Of a DNA stretch of 64,000 bases, positions 1 to 10,825 are shown in pieces. The number at the start of each line of letters is the position of its first letter. Position 1 is the first letter of the stretch. Source of the stretch: Rhodocyclales bacterium (GTDB taxonomy: Bacteria; Pseudomonadota; Gammaproteobacteria; Burkholderiales; Rhodocyclaceae); the NCBI GenBank assembly GCA_016183655.1, contig JACPEH010000024.1:62001-126000 (forward strand), given 5' to 3'. The notes beneath the pieces are model-generated. The model searched no databases. It was not told the DNA's origin and saw only the letters and a list, made by a program, of their open reading frames with translations. A program made the position numbers and the translations under genes.

Positions 1-652
1 GTACCAGGTGGTACTGAAGCCGTCGCCCTTGAACATCCAGGAACTCTACCTGCAGTCGCTGGAAGCGCTCGGCATCAAGCTCAAGGAACACGACATCCGC
101 TTCGTCGAGGACGACTGGGAATCGCCGACGCTTGGCGCCTGGGGGCTGGGCTGGGAAGTCTGGCTGGACGGCATGGAGGTGACGCAGTTCACCTATTTCC
201 AGGAAGTCGGCTCGCTGACCTGCAAGCCGGTGTTGGGCGAGATCACCTACGGCCTGGAGCGCCTGGCGATGTACCTGCAGGGCGTCGAGAACGTCTACGA
301 CCTGGTCTGGGCGGAAGGCCCCGGCTACCGCATCACCTACGGCGACGTCTATCACCAGAACGAGGTCGAGCAGTCGAAGTACAACTTCGAGCACTCGAAC
401 GTCGACATGCTGTTCCGCCATTTCGGCGAGCACGAGTCGGAGGCGAAGCGCCTGATGGCCGCCAACCTCGCGCTGCCGGCCTTCGAACAGGTGATGAAGT
501 GCTCGCACACCTTCAACCTGCTTGACGCCCGCGGTGCCATCTCGGTCACCGAGCGTGCCGCCTACATCGGCCGCGTCCGCGCGCTGGCGCGCGAAGTCGC
601 GCAGGCCTACTACAATTCGCGTGAAGCCCTCGGCTTCCCCATGTGCAAGTAA
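1..652 (+). CDS. glyQ: Glycyl-tRNA synthetase alpha subunit, C-terminal part (5' end outside window)
   Basis: The reading frame is already open at base 2 and runs to a TAA at 650-652, so only the C-terminal ~216 residues are present. The segment contains stretches typical of bacterial GlyQ, including [20 protein letters not shown] near the window start, the glycine-rich [17 protein letters not shown] region and [15 protein letters not shown], which belong to the class II catalytic core. GlyQ pairs with GlyS as an alpha2beta2 enzyme that charges tRNA-Gly in the cytoplasm. glyS follows after 15 bases with a strong ribosome binding site, consistent with one operon. Identification is secure; the true start lies upstream of the window. 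Confidence 0.97.
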   Translation, partial: YQVVLKPSPLNIQELYLQSLEALGIKLKEHDIRFVEDDWESPTLGAWGLGWEVWLDGMEVTQFTYFQEVGSLTCKPVLGEITYGLERLAMYLQGVENVYDLVWAEGPGYRITYGDVYHQNEVEQSKYNFEHSNVDMLFRHFGEHESEAKRLMAANLALPAFEQVMKCSHTFNLLDARGAISVTERAAYIGRVRALAREVAQAYYNSREALGFPMCK

Positions 653-667
653 GGGGAGGCACAGACC

Positions 668-2752
668 ATGAACAAGACCCTGCTCGTTGAACTCCGTACC
701 GAGGAACTGCCGCCGAAGGCGCTGGCCAGGCTCGGTGAAGTCTTTGCCGCCGGCGTCCATGCCGGCCTCGCCGACCGCAACCTGGTGCAGGCCGGTGGTG
801 ACTGCAAGTGGTTCGCCACGCCGCGCCGCCTCGCCGTGCAGATCCCGGCCGTGCTCAGGGAGGCGCCGGACGCCAAGGTGCACGAGAAGGTGATGCCGGT
901 CGCCGTCGCCCTCGACGCCGCCGGCAACCCGTCGCCGGCGCTGCTGAAGAAGCTCGAAGCCAAGGGCATCCCGGTCGGCGAGATCGCAAAATTCGAGAAA
1001 CGCATGGACGGCAAGTCCGAGACCTTCTTCTATGAAGCCACGGTCAAGGGCGTCAAGCTGGAAGACGTGCTCGGCCAGGTCGTCGGCGACGCGCTGAAGA
1101 AGCTGCCGATCCCGAAGGTGATGCGCTGGGGCGACTCCGATGTGCAGTTCGTGCGCCCGGTGCACGGACTGGTGATGCTGCACGGCGAACACGTCGTGCC
1201 GGGCGAGGCGCTGGGCCTCAACAGCGGCAATGCCACGCTCGGCCATCGCTTCCTCGCCGACGGCCCGCTGCTGCTGGCGTCCGCCGACGAGTACGAAGCC
1301 AGGCTCGAAGCCGAAGGCAAGTCCATCGTCTCCTTTTCCCGTCGTCGCGAGATCATCGCCAGGGCGCTGCAGGCCAAGGCCGACGAACTCGGCGCCCGGG
1401 TCAAGCTGCACGACGCGCTGCTCGACGAAGTGACGGCGCTGGTCGAGTGGCCGGTGGTCTACGTCAGCGAATTCGAATCCGAATACCTGGAAGTGCCGCA
1501 GGAATGCCTGATCCTGACGATGCAGGCGAACCAGAAGTACTTCCCGCTGTTCGACGCTGCCGGCAAGCTGCAGAACCGCTTCCTGATCGTCTCCAACATG
1601 GCGGTCGCCGATCCGAAGAACATCGTCGATGGCAACGCCCGCGTCGTTCGCCCGCGGCTCTCGGACGCGCGTTTCTTCTTCAACCAGGACCGCAAGGCGA
1701 CGCTCGCGTCGCGCCTGGAGAAGCTCGGTGCGGTGGTCTACCACAACAAGCTCGGCTCGGTGCTGCAGCGGGTCGAGCGGCTGGAGGCGCTGGCGCGGAA
1801 AATCGCCGTACGCCTCAACGCCAACGCCGCGCTGGCGGCGCGCGCCGCGCGGCTGGCCAAGGCCGACCTGGTCACCGACATGGTCGGCGAGTTCCCCGAG
1901 CTGCAGGGCATCATGGGCCGCTACTACGCCTTGCACGACGGCGAAGAGCGGGCGGTTGCCGATGCCATCCAGAGCCATTACCAGCCGCGTTTCGCCGGCG
2001 ATGCGCTACCGCAGGGCAACATCGCCTGCGCCGCCGCGCTGGCCGACAAGCTCGACGCGCTGGTCGGCTTCTTCGGCATCGGCCAGGTGCCGACCGGCGA
2101 CAAGGATCCGTTCGGCCTGCGCCGCGCCGCGCTCGGCGCGCTGCGCATCGTCATGGAATCGCCGCTGCCGCTGGACCTCGGCGAGCTGATCGCCGACGCG
2201 GCCGCCGCCTTCCCGGCGGGGACGCTGACCAATGCGGCGTGCGGCAGCCAGCTGCTCGACTTCATGCACGACCGCCTGCGCGGTTACCTGCGTGACGCGG
2301 GGCATGCCCAGGACACCGTCGAGGCCGTCCTCACGCAACGCCCGACGCGCGTCGACCTCGTCCCGGCCAAGCTCGACGCGGTGAAGAAGTTCGTAGCGCA
2401 CGATGCCGCGCTGGCACTGGCTGCGGCCAACAAGCGGATCGGCAACATCCTGAAGAAGGCCGAGGGCAAGATTCCGGAGCCCGATGTTGCGCTGTTGCAG
2501 GAGCCGGCCGAGAAGGCACTGTTCGAGCGCGTCGTCCAGCTGGCGCCGCTGGTGAAGTCGCATGTCGCCAACGGCGACTATGCCGATGCGCTGCTGGCAC
2601 TGTCTTCCGTGCGGGCCGAAGTCGACCGTTTCTTCGACGACGTGATGGTCAATGTCGACGAGCCGCTGCTCCGCGCCAATCGCCTCGGCCTGCTGAAGTC
2701 GCTGTTCGACCAACTCAACGCCGTCGCCGACATTTCCAAGCTGGCGGTATGA
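668..2752 (+). CDS. glyS: Glycyl-tRNA synthetase beta subunit
   Basis: A 694-residue protein, the usual length for bacterial GlyS. It starts [15 protein letters not shown], the conserved GlyS N-terminus, and ends in the DALR-like anticodon-binding helical region ([21 protein letters not shown]). The internal [14 protein letters not shown] segment is also diagnostic. GlyS supplies tRNA recognition for the alpha2beta2 glycyl-tRNA synthetase. The ATG at 668 is preceded by a GGGGAGG Shine-Dalgarno at 653-659. The stop codon overlaps the gmhB start (ATGA), so the downstream gene is probably translationally coupled. Confidence 0.98.
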   Translation: MNKTLLVELRTEELPPKALARLGEVFAAGVHAGLADRNLVQAGGDCKWFATPRRLAVQIPAVLREAPDAKVHEKVMPVAVALDAAGNPSPALLKKLEAKGIPVGEIAKFEKRMDGKSETFFYEATVKGVKLEDVLGQVVGDALKKLPIPKVMRWGDSDVQFVRPVHGLVMLHGEHVVPGEALGLNSGNATLGHRFLADGPLLLASADEYEARLEAEGKSIVSFSRRREIIARALQAKADELGARVKLHDALLDEVTALVEWPVVYVSEFESEYLEVPQECLILTMQANQKYFPLFDAAGKLQNRFLIVSNMAVADPKNIVDGNARVVRPRLSDARFFFNQDRKATLASRLEKLGAVVYHNKLGSVLQRVERLEALARKIAVRLNANAALAARAARLAKADLVTDMVGEFPELQGIMGRYYALHDGEERAVADAIQSHYQPRFAGDALPQGNIACAAALADKLDALVGFFGIGQVPTGDKDPFGLRRAALGALRIVMESPLPLDLGELIADAAAAFPAGTLTNAACGSQLLDFMHDRLRGYLRDAGHAQDTVEAVLTQRPTRVDLVPAKLDAVKKFVAHDAALALAAANKRIGNILKKAEGKIPEPDVALLQEPAEKALFERVVQLAPLVKSHVANGDYADALLALSSVRAEVDRFFDDVMVNVDEPLLRANRLGLLKSLFDQLNAVADISKLAV

Positions 2753-3288
2753 AACTCGTCATCCTCGACCGCGACGGCGTCATCAACTTCGACTCCGACC
2801 AGTTCATCAAGTCGCCGGCGGAGTGGAAGCCGATTCCGGGCAGCCCGGAGGCGATCGCCCGCCTCAACCAGGCGGGCTATCGCGTGGTCGTCGCCACCAA
2901 CCAGTCGGGCGTCGGGCGGGCGATGTTCGACATGGACACGCTGAACGCGATCCACGAAAAGATGCACAGGACGGTCGCCGCCGTCGGCGGCCGCATCGAC
3001 GCGGTCTTCTACTGCCCGCATGCGGCGGATGCCGGCTGCGATTGCCGCAAGCCGAAGCCGGGCATGTTCGAACGCATCGCCGCCTGCTACAACACCAACC
3101 TGGCCGGCGTGCCGGCGGTCGGCGACTCGCTGCGCGACCTGCAGGCGGCCGCGGTGATCGGTGCCGCGCCGATGCTGGTGCTGACCGGCAAGGGCGTGAA
3201 GACGCAACAGGACCCCGCGCTGCCGGAAGGGACGCTGGTCTTCGCCAATCTGTCGGCTGCGGTGGATTACATTCTCCGTCTCGAATGA
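2749..3288 (+). CDS. gmhB: D-glycero-beta-D-manno-heptose-1,7-bisphosphate 7-phosphatase
   Basis: A 179-residue HAD-family phosphatase of the histidinol-phosphatase/GmhB type. Motif I is LDRDG with the nucleophile Asp7 and acid/base Asp9. Motif II is [12 protein letters not shown] zinc loop carries Cys89, His91, Cys97 and Cys99, and KPKPGMF gives motif III. GmhB removes the 7-phosphate during ADP-heptose synthesis for lipopolysaccharide inner core. The start overlaps the glyS stop by 4 bases and the stop overlaps the plsC start by 4 bases (ATGA), so it sits in a tight operon, as in other betaproteobacteria. Confidence 0.95.
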   Translation: MKLVILDRDGVINFDSDQFIKSPAEWKPIPGSPEAIARLNQAGYRVVVATNQSGVGRAMFDMDTLNAIHEKMHRTVAAVGGRIDAVFYCPHAADAGCDCRKPKPGMFERIAACYNTNLAGVPAVGDSLRDLQAAAVIGAAPMLVLTGKGVKTQQDPALPEGTLVFANLSAAVDYILRLE

Positions 3289-4022
3289 ACGTCCTCCGCT
3301 CCTTGCTGTTCATGCTCGGCTCGCTGCTGTGGACGATGGTCTTCGGCTCGGCCTTGCTGGTTGCCGGCGCGGTACCGCTGCTCACCCGCTTCCGGGTCGT
3401 CTGGTATTACCGCCGCGGCATGATGTGGATGTTCCGCCGCCTGATCGGCATCACCTACGAAGTGCGCGGCCACGAGAACCTGCCGGACGAGCCGTCGATC
3501 ATCCTCGCCAAGCACCAGTCGGCGTGGGAGACCGTGGCCTTGCAGGATCTGCTGCCGGAACGCACCTACTGCGTCTTCGTGCTGAAGAAGGAGCTGATGA
3601 GGCTGCCGTTCTTCGGCTGGGGGCTGGCCGCGCTGCAGATGATCTCGATCGACCGCACGGCCGGCCGCGAAGCCTTGAACCAGGTCGTGGCGCAGGGCAC
3701 CGACCGTCTGCGCCGCGGCTTCTGGATCATCATCTTCCCCGAGGGGACGCGCGTCGCCCCCGGCGAGACGCGGCGCTACAAGCAGGGTGGCGGCTATCTG
3801 GCCTCGCACACCGGCGCCAGGGTGGTTCCGGTCGCCCACAATGCGGGCGAGTACTGGCCGCGCAACGCCTTCCTCAAGCGTCCCGGCCGCGTGATCGTCA
3901 GCATCGGCCCGGTCATCGAAACCGCCGGCCTGTCGCCGGACGAGGTCAATCGACGTACCGAAGCATGGATCGAGGCCGAGATGCGGCGCATTTCGCCGCA
4001 TCGCTACCGGGATGCAGCTTGA
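3285..4022 (+). CDS. plsC: 1-acyl-sn-glycerol-3-phosphate acyltransferase family protein
   Basis: The frame remains open upstream inside gmhB, but the ATG at 3285 overlaps the gmhB stop and yields a normal 245-residue acyltransferase. A hydrophobic N-terminal segment (about residues 5-35) anchors it in the inner membrane. The catalytic motif is H77-QSAW-E82, an H-X4-E variant of the usual H-X4-D, and the acceptor-binding motif FPEGTR is at 151-156. The enzyme would acylate lysophosphatidic acid to phosphatidic acid in phospholipid synthesis. The Glu in place of Asp is a known minor variant in this family. The last 11 bases overlap the next gene. Confidence 0.92.
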   Translation: MNVLRSLLFMLGSLLWTMVFGSALLVAGAVPLLTRFRVVWYYRRGMMWMFRRLIGITYEVRGHENLPDEPSIILAKHQSAWETVALQDLLPERTYCVFVLKKELMRLPFFGWGLAALQMISIDRTAGREALNQVVAQGTDRLRRGFWIIIFPEGTRVAPGETRRYKQGGGYLASHTGARVVPVAHNAGEYWPRNAFLKRPGRVIVSIGPVIETAGLSPDEVNRRTEAWIEAEMRRISPHRYRDAA

Positions 4023-4752
4023 CCTGCCACTGACCGGCGTCACCGTCGCGGCCGGCGAGGAAATGCGCCGGATCACGCTCGGTGACCGCATCGTCCCCTA
4101 CCTGCTGCGCCGCGGCACGCGGCGCACCATCGGCCTGTCCATCGACCATCGCGGGCTGCGCGTCGGCGCGCCGCGCCGGACCTCGCTGGCCGAGGTCGAG
4201 GCGCTGATCCGCCGCCACGGCGAGTGGGTGGTCGAAAAACTTGACGAGTGGCGCACGCGCCGGCGCCCGGAGCCGCTGACGATCGCCGACGGGGTGTGCC
4301 TGCCGTATCTCGGGCGCGAACTCGAGGTCCGCCTCGCCGTCGGCGCCAACCGCGCCGTCTGGGGCATGGATACGTTGACGCTGTGCCTGAGGCCGGGGGC
4401 GCTGCCCGGGGCGCAGCTGGAGCGCGCCTTGCGCGAACAGGCGCGCGAGCTGTTCGCGCTGCGGCTGGCGCACTACGCCCCGGTGCTGGGCGTCGACGTG
4501 CCGCCACTGGCTCTGTCCTCGGCGCGCACGCGCTGGGGGAGCTGCAGCCGCAAGAGCGGCATTCGCCTGAACTGGCGCCTGATCCATTTTCCCGAGACAA
4601 TCATCGACTACGTCGTGGTGCACGAGCTTGCGCACCTGCGCCAGATGAACCACAGCCCGCGCTTCTGGTCTCTGGTGGAGGTCGGCTACCCCGACTACCG
4701 CGCGGCACGCGTCGAACTGCAGCGGCTCGCGGCCCTCATTCCCCACTGGTAG
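4012..4752 (+). CDS. YgjP-like zinc metallopeptidase domain protein (SprT/M48-like, DUF45)
   Basis: A 246-residue protein of the YgjP/DUF45 family. The zinc site is visible as HELAH at 204-208 with the third ligand His214 in NHSPRFW, and the family motif TRWGSCS is at 173-179. The N-terminal half ([17 protein letters not shown]) matches the usual beta-rich region. No signal peptide is present, so it is probably cytoplasmic. Its substrate is unknown; the family is described as a predicted metal-dependent hydrolase. It overlaps plsC by 11 bases and is probably cotranscribed with it. Confidence 0.88.
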   Translation: MQLDLPLTGVTVAAGEEMRRITLGDRIVPYLLRRGTRRTIGLSIDHRGLRVGAPRRTSLAEVEALIRRHGEWVVEKLDEWRTRRRPEPLTIADGVCLPYLGRELEVRLAVGANRAVWGMDTLTLCLRPGALPGAQLERALREQARELFALRLAHYAPVLGVDVPPLALSSARTRWGSCSRKSGIRLNWRLIHFPETIIDYVVVHELAHLRQMNHSPRFWSLVEVGYPDYRAARVELQRLAALIPHW

Positions 4753-4771
4753 ATACAGGTACACCACGACC

Positions 4772-5158
4772 ATGCGCATCCTCCACACCATGCTCCGCGT
4801 CGGCAATCTCGAACGCTCGCTCGCCTTCTATACGGAAGTGCTCGGCATGCGCCTGCTGCGCCGCCAGGATTACCCGGACGGCCGTTTCACGCTGGCCTTC
4901 GTCGGCTACGGCGACGAGGCCGAGACGGCCGTACTCGAACTGACGCACAACTGGGATACGGCCGCCTATGAGCTGGGCAATGCCTTCGGCCATGTCGCCA
5001 TCGCCGTTCCCGATGCCTACGCGGCCTGTGCCGCGATCCGCGAACGCGGCGGCAAGGTGGTGCGCGACGCCGGGCCAATGAAGCACGGGAGCACCGTCAT
5101 CGCCTTCGTCGAGGACCCGGACGGCTACAAGATCGAACTGATCCAGCGCAAGGACTGA
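4772..5158 (+). CDS. gloA: Lactoylglutathione lyase (glyoxalase I)
   Basis: A 128-residue glyoxalase I, full length for the short bacterial nickel-type enzyme. Expected metal ligands are all present: His5, Glu56, His74 and Glu122. The sequence [19 protein letters not shown] and the C-terminal [11 protein letters not shown] are characteristic. It converts the hemithioacetal of methylglyoxal and glutathione to S-lactoylglutathione in the cytoplasm. It lies 19 bases after the YgjP-like gene and one base before the FmdE-like gene, so it likely belongs to the same transcript. Confidence 0.96.
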   Translation: MRILHTMLRVGNLERSLAFYTEVLGMRLLRRQDYPDGRFTLAFVGYGDEAETAVLELTHNWDTAAYELGNAFGHVAIAVPDAYAACAAIRERGGKVVRDAGPMKHGSTVIAFVEDPDGYKIELIQRKD

Positions 5159-5159
5159 C

Positions 5160-5762
5160 ATGACCTTTCCCGCCTTTTTCGAAGACGTTCCCGGCATCAC
5201 GCTGCGCGACCCGCTGGCCGAGTTCCTCGGCGCCGCCGACGGCGGCCTGATCGAATACCGCTACGTCGACGCCGTGCGCCTGGCCGGGCATTCCTGCCCG
5301 ACGGTGGCCGGCGCCTGGCTGCTGACGACGCGGGCGCTGCGCGCGCTGTACGGCAGCGAGGCGCCCGAGCGCGGCGCGATCCGCGTCGAGTTCGGCGAGA
5401 GCCAGCGCAGCGGGGTGGCCGGCGTCATCGCCAGCGTCGCTGGCCTGCTCACCGGCGCTGCCGGCGTCGGCGGCTTCAAGGGCCTGGCCGGGCGCTTCTC
5501 GCGGCGCGACCTGCTGCAGTTCGAGGTGCCGGAGGCCGGCGACATCCGCTTCGCGCGGCTGGACCGGGCGGCAGCCGTGCGTTGCACGCTCGACCTGTCG
5601 CCGGTCCCGGGCGACCCGCGCATGGGCGAACTGCTGCCGCTTGTGCTGCAGGGAATGGCCGGCGCGGAAGAGGCGGCGCTGTTCGGCAGGTTGTGGCAGG
5701 AACGCGTGCGGCGCATCCTGATCGACCACCACGACGACCCGGCGCTGGTCCGGATCAGCTGA
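5160..5762 (+). CDS. FmdE-like domain protein of unknown function
   Basis: A 200-residue soluble protein. The segment AGHSCPTVAGAWLLTTRAL (His44, Cys46) matches the Cys/His core of the FmdE family, named after formylmethanofuran dehydrogenase subunit E. A Gly/Ala-rich central stretch (about 80-110) and an acidic and arginine-rich C-terminus follow. No methanofuran pathway genes are nearby; it is adjacent to gloA. Bacterial FmdE-like proteins are usually uncharacterised and may bind metal through the Cys/His motif. The family call is moderately secure; the function is not known. Confidence 0.65.
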   Translation: MTFPAFFEDVPGITLRDPLAEFLGAADGGLIEYRYVDAVRLAGHSCPTVAGAWLLTTRALRALYGSEAPERGAIRVEFGESQRSGVAGVIASVAGLLTGAAGVGGFKGLAGRFSRRDLLQFEVPEAGDIRFARLDRAAAVRCTLDLSPVPGDPRMGELLPLVLQGMAGAEEAALFGRLWQERVRRILIDHHDDPALVRIS

Positions 5763-5922
5763 GAGCTTGTGAATAAATCTACTGCGCGATCCGATTGCTT
5801 CGTTGGGCGGTGCTCGCTCCTCGCCTATCCGATTGATATGTCTCGTAGCGCGAACTGCGTTCGTCACTGCGCTCCGTCCGCCTCGCACTCGGACCGCTCG
5901 CTACGATTTCTTCACAAGCTCT
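5762..5922. repeat. 161-bp MITE-like palindromic element with 18-bp terminal inverted repeats
   Basis: The left end AGAGCTTGTGAATAAATC (5762-5779) is the reverse complement of the right end GATTTCTTCACAAGCTCT (5905-5922) with a single mismatch; the outer 12 bases pair perfectly. Inside are further repeats: CGTAGCG near 5843 facing CGCTACG at 5898-5904, and two copies of ATCCGATTG. No protein is encoded. The left repeat overlaps the stop codon of the upstream gene. The structure fits a non-autonomous miniature transposable or REP-type element. Copy number in the genome cannot be seen here. Confidence 0.7.
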
Positions 5923-5994
5923 GACAGGACCCGGCCGGCGCTCCTGCCGGCCTGGCGCTTCGAGCAGGCAGAAAGCTCGCGGCCAGGAAACGAA

Positions 5995-6018
5995 AACGGC
6001 TTCCCTCGGGAAGCCGTT
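5995..6018 (-). terminator. Rho-independent terminator of the rpoD-tRNA transcript
   Basis: Perfect 11-bp inverted repeat AACGGCTTCCC / GGGAAGCCGTT with a 2-base loop. On the minus strand the hairpin is followed by TTTTCGTTT. It lies just downstream of the tRNA gene in the direction of transcription. Confidence 0.85.
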
Positions 6019-6023
6019 CTTGT

Positions 6024-6100
6024 TGGTGGGACCGCAGGGACTCGAACCCTGGACCAAAGGATTATGAGTCCTCTGCTCTAACCGACTGAGCTACAGTCCC
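6024..6100 (-). tRNA. tRNA with CAU anticodon (probably tRNA-Ile2, lysidine-modified; possibly elongator Met)
   Basis: A complete 77-nt cloverleaf reads on the minus strand, with acceptor stem GGGACTG pairing CGGTCCC, discriminator A and an encoded CCA (6024-6026). The D arm contains TAGCTCAGTCGGTTAGAGC, the anticodon loop is CTCATAA and the T arm carries GGTTCGAGTCC. The anticodon is CAT, which fits elongator tRNA-Met or the minor tRNA-Ile that is converted to read AUA. The extra loop TGGTC and the anticodon stem resemble tRNA-Ile2. It starts 16 bases after the rpoD stop and is probably cotranscribed with it. Confidence 0.93.
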
Positions 6101-6116
6101 CGGATCTGCTCGCAGC

Positions 6117-8087
<1,971 letters not shown>

Positions 8088-8136
8088 GTCCATTTCCCGA
8101 TGTTTGGGTTGGAAAAACCCCAAATTATATCACAAC

Positions 8137-9888
8137 TTAGCTAGCATTTTCCGGCTTGCCGCGCGCAGTGAGCAGGGCGACATAGCGGGCCTTTTCCTCG
8201 GCCGACAGGCCGGCGACGCCAAGCGCCGCCGCCTTGGCCTTGAGCGCATCGATTTCGTCGGCCTGCGCGTCGCGGGCGAACTTGGCCAGCGTGCCGGCGA
8301 ATTCAGGTTCGATTTCGTCTTCGGCAAAGGGTTCGTGCATCAGGTCGGACGCGGCCTTCTTCAGCATCTGGTCGTCTTCGCTGCCGCGCAGGCGTTCCAG
8401 CAGCAGCGCATACCCCGGCGCCGGCTCGCCGGCTTCGCGGACAACGGCCACCAGGCGGCGCAGCGTGCGCGTTTCGGGGACTTCGTCCGGCAGTGCGTCG
8501 ACCGGCAAGCGCAGCGCCAGCTCGGGTTTTTGCAGGATCAGCCGGATCAGCTTGCGCATGAAGGTGGCCGCCGGCGATTGCCGTGGCGCGCGTGCCGGCG
8601 CCGGCGGCGCGATCGTGCGCAGTTCGCACAGGCGCTCGACCTCCGGCTGCGAAAAGCCGCTGATCTCGGCCAGTCGCTTGACCAACTGCAGCCTCAGCAG
8701 CGGCGTCTGCAGCTTCTGCAGCAGCGGCTTGGCGTCGGCGACCAGCTTGGCCTTGCCTTCGGCGCTGGTCAGGTCGCATTGGCGGCCGAGTTCGCGCAGC
8801 AGGAAGTCCGACAGCGGCGTCGCCTGGGCGACCATGCGGTTGAAGGCATCCTTGCCGAACTCGCGCACGTAGCTGTCGGGATCGTGCGCTTCGGGCAGGA
8901 AGACGAAGCCAATCGTCTTCTGCTCGGGCAGCGCCTCCAGGCTGTTCTCCAGCGCGCGCCACGCCGCCTTGCGGCCGGCGTTGTCGCCGTCGAAGCAGAA
9001 GACGATGCGGTCGACCTGGCGCAGCAGCTTCTGCACGTGCGTCGTCGTCGTTGCCGTGCCGAGCGTGGCGACGGTGTTGCCGACGCCGTGCTGGGCCAGT
9101 GCGATGACGTCCATGTAGCCTTCGACGACGATCGCGGTGTCGGTTTCCCGGAGCGCGGCCCGCGCCTGCGGCAGCCCGAACAGCTCGCGGCCCTTCTCGA
9201 ACAGTGGGGTTTCCGGCGAATTCAGGTACTTCGGTTCGCCCGGGCCGATGATCCTGCCGCCGAAGGCGATCACCTCGCCTTTCGGGTTGATGATCGGGAT
9301 CATGATCCGGTCGCGGAAATAGTCGTAGCGCCGGCCGTCGTCGCCGACCTTGAGCAGCCCGGCGGCGACCAGCCGTGGATCGTTGTAGTCGAGCTTCCCG
9401 TCGCGAAGGCCGGTCGGCGGCGCGTAGCCAATGCCGAAGCGGGCGGCGACCTCGCCGGTGAGGCCGCGCTGCTTGAGGTAGTCGATGGCCTTCGGCGATG
9501 TCTTCAGCTGCTCGCGGTAATACTGCGCAGCGAAGGCCATCACTTCGACCAGATCGACGACGCGCGGCCCGTCCTGCTGCTCGCGTCGCCGACCCTCCTG
9601 TTCCGGGACCTGCATGCCGGCGCGGCTGGCGAGGTCCTTCACGGCGTCGATGAAGCCCATGCCGGAATATTCCATCATGAAGCCGATGGCGGTGCCGTGG
9701 GCGCCGCAGCCGAAGCAGTGGTAGAACTGCTTCTGCGGGCTGACGGTGAAGGACGGGGACTTCTCGTTGTGGAACGGGCAGCAGGCGGCGTAGTTGGCGC
9801 CGGCCTTCTTCAGCGGGACGTGGGCGTCTATCAGGTCGACGATGTCGACCCGATGCAGCAGGTCCTGAATGAAGGATTCAGGAATCAT
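8137..9888 (-). CDS. dnaG: DNA primase
   Basis: A 583-residue primase. The N-terminal CHC2 zinc finger shows Cys37, His40, Cys58 and Cys61 (ACCPFHNEKSPSF and YHCFGCGAHG). The TOPRIM core contains VVEGYMDVIAL and FCFDGDNAGRKAAWR, with the conserved Glu and DxD acidic residues. A C-terminal helicase-binding region follows. It makes RNA primers for chromosomal replication. It sits between yqeY and rpoD on the minus strand with short gaps, fitting the rpsU-dnaG-rpoD arrangement with yqeY inserted. Confidence 0.97.
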   Translation of the reverse strand: MIPESFIQDLLHRVDIVDLIDAHVPLKKAGANYAACCPFHNEKSPSFTVSPQKQFYHCFGCGAHGTAIGFMMEYSGMGFIDAVKDLASRAGMQVPEQEGRRREQQDGPRVVDLVEVMAFAAQYYREQLKTSPKAIDYLKQRGLTGEVAARFGIGYAPPTGLRDGKLDYNDPRLVAAGLLKVGDDGRRYDYFRDRIMIPIINPKGEVIAFGGRIIGPGEPKYLNSPETPLFEKGRELFGLPQARAALRETDTAIVVEGYMDVIALAQHGVGNTVATLGTATTTTHVQKLLRQVDRIVFCFDGDNAGRKAAWRALENSLEALPEQKTIGFVFLPEAHDPDSYVREFGKDAFNRMVAQATPLSDFLLRELGRQCDLTSAEGKAKLVADAKPLLQKLQTPLLRLQLVKRLAEISGFSQPEVERLCELRTIAPPAPARAPRQSPAATFMRKLIRLILQKPELALRLPVDALPDEVPETRTLRRLVAVVREAGEPAPGYALLLERLRGSEDDQMLKKAASDLMHEPFAEDEIEPEFAGTLAKFARDAQADEIDALKAKAAALGVAGLSAEEKARYVALLTARGKPENAS

Positions 9889-9906
9889 CGCGCCGCCGGT
9901 CTGCGA

Positions 9907-10353
9907 TCAGCGGGTGAGCGCAGCTTTGACCTGCCTCGATACTTCGCCCATGTCGGCGCGACCGGCCAGTTTGCCCTTGACGATGGCCATCACCTTGCCC
10001 ATGTCGGCGGGGCCGGTGGCGCCGGTGGCGGCCACCGCGGCCTGCACTTCGGTGGCGATTTCCGCGGCGGAGAGCTGTGCCGGCATGTAGGAGGTCAGGA
10101 GTTCGGCTTCGAGGCGCTCGGCGGCGGCGAGGTCTTCGCGCTGGGCGGCTTCGTACTGGGTGATGCTGTCCTTGCGCTGCTTCAGCAGTTTCTCGACGAC
10201 AGCCAGCGCGCCGGCATCGTCGAGCGCGATGCGCTCGTCGACTTCCTTCTGCTTGATCGCCGCGAGCAGCAGGCGGATGGCGCCGAGCTTCGCCGTTTCC
10301 TTGGCGCGCATGGCGGCCTTCATGTCCTCGGTGATGCGTTCCTTGAGCGTCAT
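9907..10353 (-). CDS. GatB/YqeY domain-containing protein
   Basis: A 148-residue protein of the YqeY family, which resembles the C-terminal tRNA-binding tail of the amidotransferase subunit GatB. The start MTLKERITEDMKAAMRAK and the C-terminal DMGKVMAIVKGKLAGRADM are typical. ATG 10353 is chosen because a GGGGG Shine-Dalgarno lies upstream (near 10363); an in-frame upstream ATG at 10371 adds six atypical residues. The gene lies between rpsU and dnaG, its usual place in beta- and gammaproteobacteria. The molecular role is not firmly established. Confidence 0.92.
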   Translation of the reverse strand: MTLKERITEDMKAAMRAKETAKLGAIRLLLAAIKQKEVDERIALDDAGALAVVEKLLKQRKDSITQYEAAQREDLAAAERLEAELLTSYMPAQLSAAEIATEVQAAVAATGATGPADMGKVMAIVKGKLAGRADMGEVSRQVKAALTR

Positions 10354-10379
10354 TCTGGTGATCCCCCACAAACGTCAAA

Positions 10380-10405
10380 AGCCGTCCACCTGGTGATGGA
10401 CGGCT
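10380..10405 (-). terminator. Intrinsic terminator or attenuator between rpsU and yqeY
   Basis: Stem AGCCGTCCA (10380-10388) pairs with TGGACGGCT (10397-10405). On the minus strand the hairpin is followed by TTTT. It would reduce read-through from rpsU into yqeY-dnaG-rpoD, as known for the E. coli rpsU-dnaG-rpoD operon. A second stem (GTGCCGG / CCGGCAC, 10436-10457) lies just upstream in transcription direction. Confidence 0.7.
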
Positions 10406-10505
10406 CTAGCTTTCGCTGCGTCGGAAAACTGCCCGGTGCCGGGATTGGAACCGGCACGCCTGGGAGCAGTGTTGCTGGTGCTGCGACTGCTGCGGCAGGA
10501 GCCGC

Positions 10506-10718
10506 TTAGTACATCTTCGGCGGCAGGGTCTGGCTGCGGATGCGCTTGTGGTGGCGCTTGACCGCGGCGGCCAGCTTGCGCTTGCGCTCGGCGGTGGGCT
10601 TCTCGTAGAACTCGCGGGCGCGCAGTTCGGTCAGCAGACCGGTTTTTTCGACAGTGCGCTTGAAGCGGCGGATGGCAACTTCAAACGGCTCGTTTTCCTT
10701 GACGCGAATGCTCGGCAT
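10506..10718 (-). CDS. rpsU: 30S ribosomal protein S21
   Basis: A 70-residue basic protein, standard length for S21. It begins [20 protein letters not shown] and ends [16 protein letters not shown], both characteristic of the betaproteobacterial protein. The open frame continues upstream to 10796, but the ATG at 10718 gives the canonical N-terminus. S21 assists initiation and binds near the anti-Shine-Dalgarno. It is the first gene of the minus-strand macromolecular-synthesis block and diverges from tsaD. Confidence 0.97.
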   Translation of the reverse strand: MPSIRVKENEPFEVAIRRFKRTVEKTGLLTELRAREFYEKPTAERKRKLAAAVKRHHKRIRSQTLPPKMY

Positions 10719-10760
10719 TGAAATCAGTCCAATCAGGTTGGAAAAATGGGAAAGACCGCG

Positions 10761-10791
10761 ATTATAAACAGAGCCTTGCCATTTTTCCAAG
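10761..10791 (-). promoter_or_regulatory. Sigma-70 promoter for rpsU
   Basis: On the minus strand a perfect TATAAT (10766-10761) is preceded by TTGGAA/TGGAAA at 10791-10784 with 17-19 bp spacing. The predicted transcription start, near 10754, gives a leader of about 36 bases before the rpsU ATG. Confidence 0.6.
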
Positions 10792-10825
10792 TCCACCGTG
10801 CCGGGGCGTTGTAAAATCGCCGCCC

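Noticed and set aside
5779..6057. Short open frames across the MITE-like element and tRNA region
   Set aside because: They are formed by the repeat and terminator sequence and run into the tRNA.
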